DNA from: S143-63 sp964425855
Lineage (GTDB): Archaea; Thermoproteota; Thermoprotei_A; Sulfolobales; Acidilobaceae
Assembly (NCBI GenBank): GCA_964425855.1
Contig: CAYROE010000067.1
Span: 1 to 7,445 of the forward strand
Length of the DNA stretch: 7,445 bases
Reading direction: 5' to 3'
The translations under genes were made by a program, and so were the position numbers. Below are positions 1 to 4,663 of the stretch, piece after piece; the stretch's first letter is position 1, and each line of letters starts with the position of its first letter. The notes under the pieces are model-generated. The model saw only the letters and a program-made list of their open reading frames with translations. It had not been told where the DNA came from and did no database searches.

Positions 1-253
1 GAGGAATCATGAGAACAAGTCTTTTTAACGAAGTCTCTCGCCAAGCGGCACCACTTAACACTAGCACTAATATCGAACCGGTAACAGCGAGTATGAGATC
101 GAATCTATCAATACCTTTGGAAGCACTATATAGAAGACCATATACCAGGCTAGCAAACCATATTCCAGCAATACCTCCCTCTTTAGGTATTAATCCACGT
201 GTTCTCCTGCTGTACGCTTCCCAGCCCTTGTCCAATCCTGTAACACGCTCCAT
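1..253 (-). CDS. Partial membrane protein, possibly YwiC-like (5' end of gene, cut by left edge)
   Basis: Reading the minus strand from the ATG at 253 gives an open frame of 84 codons that leaves the window without a stop. An in-frame TAG lies two codons upstream, so the start is well defined, although the upstream ribosome binding site is weak (AGGG). The N-terminal 20 residues are polar and basic. They are followed by an IPKEGG motif (residues 22-27) and two hydrophobic segments, roughly 28-46 and 51-70, with a basic loop after the second. This reads as an integral membrane protein. The P-[KR]-E-x-G motif just before the first membrane segment recalls the YwiC-like family, but the usual histidine is a glycine here, so that assignment is tentative. 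A plus-strand open frame covering 9-260 is judged to be its shadow, as it is rich in Pro/Ser/Arg and has no ribosome binding site. Confidence 0.65.
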   Translation of the reverse strand, partial: MERVTGLDKGWEAYSRRTRGLIPKEGGIAGIWFASLVYGLLYSASKGIDRFDLILAVTGSILVLVLSGAAWRETSLKRLVLMIP

Positions 254-279
254 GCCCTAGCGTATGATTCTTTCTTAAC

Positions 280-298
280 CATAGTGCTCTAAACTATG
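280..298. repeat. Inverted repeat upstream of the left-edge gene
   Basis: CATAGT (280-285) and ACTATG (293-298) form perfect 6-bp arms with a 7-base spacer. The repeat lies 27-45 bases upstream of the minus-strand start at 253, where the TATA/TFB region of a short-leader archaeal promoter would be. A regulator site is possible, but chance occurrence in AT-rich DNA is also plausible. Confidence 0.3.
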
Positions 299-460
299 TC
301 TATTCAGGTTATGTCCTCTGAAGTACAGTTTCTGTGATCCCTTCCAAATGGTCTGCTCGAAGAGTTTTTCTATATAGTTATATACATGTAATAACGTGAA
401 CCTATAGTTTGGTATTTGTCATGGATCTTGTCCTGTAATTATTTTTATAGGAAATATAAT
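299..460. other. AT-rich intergenic stretch, no gene seen
   Basis: This is non-coding DNA between the divergent left-edge gene and the aldo/keto reductase gene. I see no tRNA, no C/D-box RNA signature (no RUGAUGA/CUGA pairing) and no convincing short reading frame. It contains a T5 run (365-369), an AT-rich patch, and the 8-bp palindrome TACATGTA at 383-390, which is too short and AT-rich to interpret. Confidence 0.5.
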
Positions 461-476
461 TTTCCAAATAAAAATC
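450..476 (+). promoter_or_regulatory. Probable promoter of the aldo/keto reductase gene
   Basis: An AT-rich block with CCAAATAAAAAT at 464-475 fits a TATA/BRE element about 50 bases upstream of the ATG at 524. This would put transcription start near 495-500 and leave a short leader containing the ribosome binding site. Immediately upstream, GGAAA (450-454) and TTTCC (461-465) form a small inverted repeat around TATAAT, a possible regulator site or an alternative TATA element. Confidence 0.45.
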
Positions 477-508
477 TCGTCACTAGACTAATCATATAAC
501 GATACTAT

Positions 509-514
509 GAGGTG
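509..514 (+). promoter_or_regulatory. Ribosome binding site that decides the start at 524
   Basis: GAGGTG at 509-514 is a near-ideal match to the archaeal anti-Shine-Dalgarno and stands 9 bases before the ATG at 524. The upstream in-frame GTG at 512 is part of this site itself, so it is unlikely to be the start codon. Confidence 0.75.
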
Positions 515-523
515 TGGAATACT

Positions 524-1474
524 ATGGAGTACACGATCCTGGGCTCTACAGACCTTAAAGTCTCAAGAATAGGTTTAGGAGCATGGCAATTCAGCAATAC
601 ATGGGGCGTAACAGACTACGAAAAGGCTAAAGAAATACTAGCCAAAGCATTCGAGCTAGGCATAAACCTCGTAGACACGGCAATGATCTATGGTAGGGGA
701 ATGAGCGAGCAGTTTATCGGAAAAGCCCTAAAGGATCTGGGAGTGAAGAGAGACGACGTAGTCATATCGACAAAGATTCCTGGAGAATTCCTAGCATATG
801 AAGACGTGTTTAAAGCCGTAGATAGAAGCCTCAAACGTCTACAAACAGACTATATAGATCTACTCCAGGTACACTGGCCACCTTGCTGGCACAATCATCC
901 GACCTGCGAGTACATGAAGGCACTAGAGAGGCTAGTAGTTCTAGGAAAAGTGGACTATATTGGTCTAAGCGATTTCCCGGTAGAACTCGCAGAAGCTGCG
1001 AGATATTGTTTATCCAGGATAGATATCGAAGTCCTGCAAATCAGATATAACTTAGTCGAGAGACAGGCCGAAAAAGAGCTCATACCATACGCAGAGGAAA
1101 ACGGCATGAGCATCCTTGCATGGAGTCCGCTCGCAAAGGGTGCAGTACTCGGCAAATACACTCTTGATGATATAGAGAAGTTCCAAGATGTAAGAAGCAA
1201 CGATCCCCTGTTCCAAAGAGAAAACTACGAACAAATATTGGAGCTAGCGAATCTTGTAAAACAATTGGCAGAAAAATACGAGAAGACTCCAGCTCAGATA
1301 GCGTTAAACTGGCTAATAGGCTATAGTGACGTGATAATACCGATCCCCGGGGCTAAGAACCCGCAACAAGTAGAAGACAACGCTGGTGCAATAGGCTGGA
1401 GACTTAACTACGATGATTGGAGGCTACTCGACGAGGCAAGCAAGAAACTCAGAATAACATACGTCACCTGGTAA
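524..1474 (+). CDS. Aldo/keto reductase
   Basis: NAD(P)H-dependent oxidoreductase of the aldo/keto reductase superfamily, 316 residues, the usual length for a single (beta/alpha)8 barrel. The catalytic tetrad is visible: Asp51 and Tyr56 (in VDTAMIYG), Lys84 (in ISTK) and His117 (in LLQVHWP). The family signature GLGAWQF (17-23) opens the barrel, and the C-terminal segment IPIPGAKNPQQVEDN matches the cofactor-phosphate-binding region. The protein is probably cytosolic. The physiological substrate cannot be read from the sequence; related archaeal enzymes reduce aldehydes or ketones, including sugars. I chose ATG 524 over the in-frame GTG at 512, because the GTG sits inside the ribosome binding site and the family begins with the M-x-Y-x-x-L-G-x-(S/T) strand. 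The gene appears monocistronic: it has its own promoter, and a hairpin with T-runs follows it. The HWPPCWHNHPTC segment after the catalytic His holds two cysteines and extra histidines, which may be lineage-specific. Confidence 0.93.
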   Translation: MEYTILGSTDLKVSRIGLGAWQFSNTWGVTDYEKAKEILAKAFELGINLVDTAMIYGRGMSEQFIGKALKDLGVKRDDVVISTKIPGEFLAYEDVFKAVDRSLKRLQTDYIDLLQVHWPPCWHNHPTCEYMKALERLVVLGKVDYIGLSDFPVELAEAARYCLSRIDIEVLQIRYNLVERQAEKELIPYAEENGMSILAWSPLAKGAVLGKYTLDDIEKFQDVRSNDPLFQRENYEQILELANLVKQLAEKYEKTPAQIALNWLIGYSDVIIPIPGAKNPQQVEDNAGAIGWRLNYDDWRLLDEASKKLRITYVTW

Positions 1475-1479
1475 ATTAA

Positions 1480-1556
1480 GATTCCAGGCATTCAATTAAA
1501 TAAGGAATAATGCAGGAATCTCTCTAGTATCTTCTTAATCGTTTTTCCTCATTTTT
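1480..1556 (+). terminator. Hairpin plus T-runs after the aldo/keto reductase gene
   Basis: GATTCC (1480-1485) pairs with GGAATC (1515-1520), and inside it GCATT (1488-1492) pairs with AATGC (1509-1513). This gives 11 base pairs with one small 2:1 internal loop and a 16-base terminal loop, starting six bases after the stop codon. T5 runs follow at 1542-1546 and 1552-1556. The T-runs are the usual archaeal termination signal; the stem may stabilise the 3' end. Confidence 0.55.
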
Positions 1557-1576
1557 AATATTCAAAAAGATATTAT

Positions 1577-1587
1577 TGAATAAAAGC
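1577..1587 (+). promoter_or_regulatory. Possible TATA element for the UPF0248 gene
   Basis: TTGAATAAAAG at 1577-1587 is an AT-rich TATA-like element between the preceding terminator and the small gene. Transcription would begin about 25 bases downstream, near 1608-1612. The surrounding DNA is also AT-rich, so the position is uncertain. Confidence 0.35.
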
Positions 1588-1646
1588 TCTACATCGGAAA
1601 AACTATGTTACGGTGAATCGTACTGGGTAAGCCCACGATCAAATCT

Positions 1647-1880
1647 ATGATAAGGAGAGCAATGTGGGAGTTGAAAGACGAGTTCATCGTATGCTATCGT
1701 CACAGGAATGATAAGGGAGAAGTTGTAAAATGCGTTCCAGCACACAGAATAGTATATAGCGATAGCTGGGCCATATACCTAGACGACGACACTACACTAC
1801 CATACCATCGAGTAATCGAGATCAAGGATACTAGTGGACGAGTCTTATGGAGTCGTAGAGGAGGAGAATGGAAGAAGTAA
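1647..1880 (+). CDS. UPF0248 / DUF504 (MJ1316-type) small protein
   Basis: A 77-residue basic protein that I recognise as a member of the archaeal UPF0248/DUF504 family, now described as the MJ1316 RNA cyclic group end recognition domain. The diagnostic parts are the leading W (residue 7), the strand IVCYRHR, the core motif LPYHRVIEI (51-59) and the closing VLWSRRG (66-72). By family membership it may bind RNA ends; nothing in the window shows its partner. The ATG at 1647 has no clear ribosome binding site. A second ATG at 1662 follows GGAG but would cut off the start of the domain. An upstream in-frame CTG at 1623 follows a good GGTGA and would add eight residues; an in-frame TGA at 1614-1616 limits further extension. 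The stop codon is two bases from that of convergent pyrD. Confidence 0.82.
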   Translation: MIRRAMWELKDEFIVCYRHRNDKGEVVKCVPAHRIVYSDSWAIYLDDDTTLPYHRVIEIKDTSGRVLWSRRGGEWKK

Positions 1881-1889
1881 GTCTACTTC
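1874..1889. repeat. Short hairpin spanning both convergent stop codons
   Basis: GAAGTA (1874-1879) and TACTTC (1884-1889) are perfect 6-bp arms around AGTC. The element covers the TAA of the UPF0248 gene and the stop of pyrD on the other strand, so it would form at the 3' end of both messages. No T-run accompanies it on either strand, so termination here is not shown. Confidence 0.35.
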
Positions 1890-2848
1890 CTAGCAAGATA
1901 CCTGTGTACTCCCTCAACAATATCTAAGACAGTTCTAGGACCTCTCCTCAGCAAGACAGTCAAGACCTCAATAAGATTAGCACCATTCTCAAGCAACTCT
2001 ATAGCGTCATCTGCAGAGAATACACCTCCAGACGCTACTATAATCTTATCCTCCTCCAATAATTCCCTTAAAACCGCAACCATTCTCTTGGTTCTATGGA
2101 ATATGGGTCTCCCGCTGAGACCAGCCTGCAAGCCCCGAATCCAGATTTTACTCGTGTTACCAGCTACAATACCCTGCAAACCATACTTCCTGACAAGGTT
2201 AACGTAGTTAGCTAGCAAGTTACGATCAGTAGTATGAGGAATTTTCAATAGATATCGTTTACTAGACGGTAAATCTATTAGTATATTCTCAGCATGTTCG
2301 GGTTGCTCAAATGTACCGTGCTCTTCTGTGTTCGGACAACTGATATTTATCTCGATGAACAAGAACTCTTCGCCGAGTTGACCTGCGAGTTCTATATAGT
2401 CGTTTATCCTTAGGCCAGCTATATTAGCCACGAGCTGAGTATACCTTGGCCTATAATGGCGTATGTTTTGTAGAACTTTTTCTATTCCATCACTAGGCAA
2501 TCCTAGTCTGTTAATAGCGGATAGGGGAGTAGGTCTGAGAAGAAGCTTGGTCTCAGCCCCCCTATAACTATAGGGTAAAATGCTGCCCACAACAGTGAAT
2601 CCGAGGCATAAAGCGTCTCCCAGCCAAGTTAGGTTGCCGTTTTTATTTAATCCCGCGGCGAGACCTATGGGGTTAGCCAAATTATTGTTTTGAATCCTTA
2701 TCTCGAGGCTTTCCGGACACTTCGATGATAGGATTCTGGATAGTGGCCTTTGTAGTCTGCCTGGAAATGAATGTACTATCCTGTAGGATGCTTTGGGTGG
2801 TAGTTTTGAGAGAGGCTTCCAGAGGTATTCTAGGAGTCCTAAAGCCAT
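1883..2848 (-). CDS. pyrD: Dihydroorotate dehydrogenase, class 2-like with a cysteine at the catalytic-base position
   Basis: Flavin (FMN) enzyme oxidising dihydroorotate to orotate, the fourth step of UMP synthesis; 321 residues. The layout is class 2: an N-terminal helical extension (about 1-50), then NPIGLAAGLNKNG (59-71; Lys69 matches the conserved FMN-site lysine), INRLG (112-116), NISCPNT (168-174), LKIP (201-204), GNTS (230-233), GLSGRP (243-248), the FMN-phosphate loop SGGVFSADDAIE (273-284) and a closing LLRRGPRTVLDIVEGV that matches class 2 enzymes. The orotate-contacting asparagines appear as Asn113, Asn168, Asn173 and Asn231. The catalytic base position is Cys171, where class 2 enzymes normally have serine and class 1 cysteine. 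The class 2 INIGKNK strand has become ANIAGLRIN (141-149). The start has a strong GGGAGG eight bases upstream. The gene stands alone, convergent with the UPF0248 gene and divergent from the transporter. If truly class 2 it should pass electrons to membrane quinone. Confidence 0.9.
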   Translation of the reverse strand: MALGLLEYLWKPLSKLPPKASYRIVHSFPGRLQRPLSRILSSKCPESLEIRIQNNNLANPIGLAAGLNKNGNLTWLGDALCLGFTVVGSILPYSYRGAETKLLLRPTPLSAINRLGLPSDGIEKVLQNIRHYRPRYTQLVANIAGLRINDYIELAGQLGEEFLFIEINISCPNTEEHGTFEQPEHAENILIDLPSSKRYLLKIPHTTDRNLLANYVNLVRKYGLQGIVAGNTSKIWIRGLQAGLSGRPIFHRTKRMVAVLRELLEEDKIIVASGGVFSADDAIELLENGANLIEVLTVLLRRGPRTVLDIVEGVHRYLARK

Positions 2849-2856
2849 AGCTTTGT

Positions 2857-2862
2857 CCTCCC
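2857..2862 (-). promoter_or_regulatory. Ribosome binding site of pyrD
   Basis: On the minus strand GGGAGG lies eight bases before the pyrD ATG and confirms that start. Confidence 0.75.
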
Positions 2863-2893
2863 GTCGTAGTAGGAAAATGGCGAGGATATATTG

Positions 2894-2901
2894 TATTTAT
2901 A
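2894..2901 (-). promoter_or_regulatory. TATA box of pyrD
   Basis: The minus strand reads TATAAATA here, a good archaeal TATA box. Transcription would start near 2870-2875, giving a leader of roughly 25 bases that includes the GGGAGG site. The adjacent BRE position (about 2902-2907) overlaps the inverted repeat at 2905-2916. Confidence 0.6.
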
Positions 2902-2904
2902 CTA

Positions 2905-2916
2905 GTGGTGTACCAC
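2905..2916. promoter_or_regulatory. Candidate operator between divergent pyrD and transporter promoters
   Basis: GTGGT (2905-2909) and ACCAC (2912-2916) form a perfect 5-bp inverted repeat around GT. It is a GC-rich island in AT-rich DNA, lying between the minus-strand TATA box of pyrD and the plus-strand TATA-like element of the binding-protein gene. It overlaps the expected BRE of both. A dimeric regulator bound here could block both promoters. No regulator gene is present in the window. Confidence 0.4.
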
Positions 2917-2917
2917 C

Positions 2918-2951
2918 GTATATTTTAATAAGAGCTTAATATTTATTATAA
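2918..2951 (+). promoter_or_regulatory. Promoter region of the binding-protein gene
   Basis: Two TATA-like elements are visible: TATATTTTAATA at 2919-2930, and TTTATTATAA at 2942-2951. The first would start transcription near 2950 and give a leader of about 50 bases. The second would start it near 2972 and give a leader of about 30. I cannot choose between them from sequence alone. Confidence 0.5.
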
Positions 2952-2958
2952 GATATAG

Positions 2959-2995
2959 GTGGGCATATTCACCCACATGAAGTCATAATGGGTGA
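2959..2995 (+). promoter_or_regulatory. Leader with alternative pairings around the ribosome binding site
   Basis: The ribosome binding site GGGTGA (2990-2995) stands six bases before the ATG at 3002. TCACCCA (2969-2975) is perfectly complementary to TGGGTGA (2989-2995), so a 7-bp stem with a 13-base loop could hide it. GTGGG (2959-2963) can instead pair with CCCAC (2972-2976), which would release the site. This works only if transcription starts at or before about 2955. The same repeats could instead be protein-binding sites in DNA. Confidence 0.35.
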
Positions 2996-3001
2996 CTTGA
3001 C

Positions 3002-4573
3002 ATGTCAAGAAAAGCACTTTCTAAAATGGCGGCGGCGATTACTCTAGTCGTGATTATAGTCGTCGCCGCGGCAGCATGGTACTTCACAGGTAAGGGACCA
3101 ACTACAGAGGAGCAACCAGAACAAGTAGTAGTGATAGGTGTAACAGATAAAATAACCGACCTAGACCCAGCCAACGCATATGACTTCTTCACATGGGAGG
3201 TTCTGAGCAACATAATGGCGGGACTTGTTAAATATGATCCTGACACGGGCAAAATAGTCGGAGATCTCGCCACAGACTGGGAGGCACAGGATAATGGATC
3301 AGTATGGATATTCCACCTAAGACAAGACGCCAAGTTCGCAGACGGAACCCCATGTACAGCACATGACGTTGTAAGAAGCATAGAGAGAGTAATGAATATT
3401 CAGGGAGACCCATCATGGCTTGTAACAGACTTCGTGGAGAGCGTTGAGGCACTAGATAACTACACGGTGAAGTTCACTCTCAAGACTCCAGCAAGCTACT
3501 TCCTAGCAGTAGTGGCCACACCACCATACTTCCCAGTACACCCCAACTATCCCGACAACGAGATAGCAAGCGACGCCGTCTGGGGAGGATGTGGACCATA
3601 CATGATACAAGACTGGAAGAGAGACGAGCAACTAGTACTAGTACCTAATCCCTACTACTATGGCGGGAAGCCAAAGAACGACAAGGTAGTAATAAAGTTC
3701 TACAGTAATGCCCAGGCTCTAAGATTAGCACTTGAGAACGGTGAAATAGACGTAGCGTGGAGAACACTCAATCCACAAGACATACAGGATCTAAAGAACA
3801 AAGGTTATAACGTAATGGAGATACCAGGACTCTACATCAGATACGTAGTTATTAAGACTGACCAGCCACCAACAGACAATGTCCTAGTAAGAAGAGCACT
3901 AGCAGCGGCCATCGACAGAGAAGATATAGCACAGAGAGTCTACCAGGGAACAGTAGTACCTCTATACAGTCTCGTACCTGCAGGAATGTGGAGTCACATA
4001 GACGCATTCCAGAAGTATGGTGATGGAAACATAACACTAGCACAAGAACTACTAACACAGGCAGGCTACAGCCAAGACAACAAGCTGGAGATAGACCTAT
4101 GGTACACGCCCACCCACTATGGAGACACTGAGGCCCAGCTAGCGGCAGTACTAAAGGAGCAGTGGGAAGCAACGGGAATGATAACAGTAAATATCCACAG
4201 CAGCGAGTGGGCACAATATGTAGACCAGCTCAGCCAGGGCCAGTTCATGGTAAGCCTATTAGGCTGGTATCCAGACTATCTTGACCCAGACGACTATCTA
4301 ACACCCTTCCTAAAAGCACCAGCAAACTCATGGACCGGAACGGGATACAATAACACACAGGTAAACGAGCTCCTAACCCAGGCCTCACAGCTAACCGACC
4401 AGGCACAGAGAGAACAAATATACAAGCAAGTCCAAGAAATACTGGCAGATGACGTACCATACATACCACTAATACAAGGTAAGCTCTACGTCGTAGTAGG
4501 ACCAAATGTAGAATCACTCAAAGTAAGCCCACTAATGTTCCTACTCTACGACACAATACAACTAAAAGGCTAG
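3002..4573 (+). CDS. ABC transporter substrate-binding protein, family 5 (peptide/oligosaccharide type)
   Basis: Extracytoplasmic binding protein of the SBP_bac_5 (DppA/OppA) family, 523 residues, normal length. Residues 1-8 are basic, followed by one hydrophobic stretch (about 9-28) and a polar linker (30-41). There is no lipobox cysteine, so the protein is held by this N-terminal segment or is processed as a pilin-like signal after a basic residue and Ala. Family landmarks: DLDPANAYD (53-61), LATDWE (89-94), FADGTPCTAHDV (112-123), CGPYMI (197-202), NPYYYGGKPK (216-225), VRRALAAAIDRE (297-308) and GWYPDYLDPDDYL (421-433). Asp425 matches the aspartate that in OppA/DppA holds the peptide amino terminus. 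Substrate: peptides are plausible, but archaeal relatives also bind sugar oligomers. Only two cysteines occur, Cys118 and Cys197. The start is supported by GGGTGA six bases upstream. It heads the transporter locus and is followed by an oligo-T hairpin. Confidence 0.94.
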   Translation: MSRKALSKMAAAITLVVIIVVAAAAWYFTGKGPTTEEQPEQVVVIGVTDKITDLDPANAYDFFTWEVLSNIMAGLVKYDPDTGKIVGDLATDWEAQDNGSVWIFHLRQDAKFADGTPCTAHDVVRSIERVMNIQGDPSWLVTDFVESVEALDNYTVKFTLKTPASYFLAVVATPPYFPVHPNYPDNEIASDAVWGGCGPYMIQDWKRDEQLVLVPNPYYYGGKPKNDKVVIKFYSNAQALRLALENGEIDVAWRTLNPQDIQDLKNKGYNVMEIPGLYIRYVVIKTDQPPTDNVLVRRALAAAIDREDIAQRVYQGTVVPLYSLVPAGMWSHIDAFQKYGDGNITLAQELLTQAGYSQDNKLEIDLWYTPTHYGDTEAQLAAVLKEQWEATGMITVNIHSSEWAQYVDQLSQGQFMVSLLGWYPDYLDPDDYLTPFLKAPANSWTGTGYNNTQVNELLTQASQLTDQAQREQIYKQVQEILADDVPYIPLIQGKLYVVVGPNVESLKVSPLMFLLYDTIQLKG

Positions 4574-4588
4574 AGATTAGTAGAGAAC

Positions 4589-4597
4589 ATTATAAAA
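4589..4597 (+). promoter_or_regulatory. Possible internal promoter before the unknown membrane protein
   Basis: ATTATAAAA (4589-4597, after GAAC) resembles a TATA box. Transcription would start near 4620, just past the oligo-T hairpin, with a leader carrying GGTG/GGGA before the ATG at 4664. This would allow expression separate from the binding protein. Confidence 0.35.
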
Positions 4598-4604
4598 CCA
4601 ATAA

Positions 4605-4618
4605 TAGGGTTTTTCCCT
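4605..4618 (+). terminator. Oligo-T hairpin after the binding-protein gene (terminator or attenuator)
   Basis: AGGG (4606-4609), T5 (4610-4614) and CCCT (4615-4618) follow the stop by about 30 bases. The T5 run is a typical archaeal termination signal, here carried in a loop of a 4-bp stem. Partial termination would favour the binding protein over the membrane components, a common stoichiometry for ABC importers. Confidence 0.45.
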
Positions 4619-4663
4619 GCTAACATCAACACTGTTTATCATTATAGGCTGGTGTAGGGATCT

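Noticed and set aside
9..260. Plus-strand open frame of 83 codons
   Set aside because: It lies opposite a better minus-strand membrane-protein gene, has low-complexity Ser/Pro/Arg composition and matches no family I recognise.
254..523. Search for a tRNA or C/D-box guide RNA in the left intergenic region
   Set aside because: No cloverleaf and no paired C and D boxes could be found on either strand.
3631..3642. Perfect 12-bp palindrome ACTAGTACTAGT in the binding-protein gene
   Set aside because: It encodes a Leu-Val repeat with the gene's favoured codons; a regulatory role inside the coding region is not needed to explain it.
3852..4214. Minus-strand open frame of 120 codons within the binding-protein gene, and similar minus-strand frames at 2983-3381 and 4245-4517
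   Set aside because: They are shadows of a strongly supported plus-strand gene. Their Leu/Cys/Arg-rich composition follows from reverse reading of its codons.
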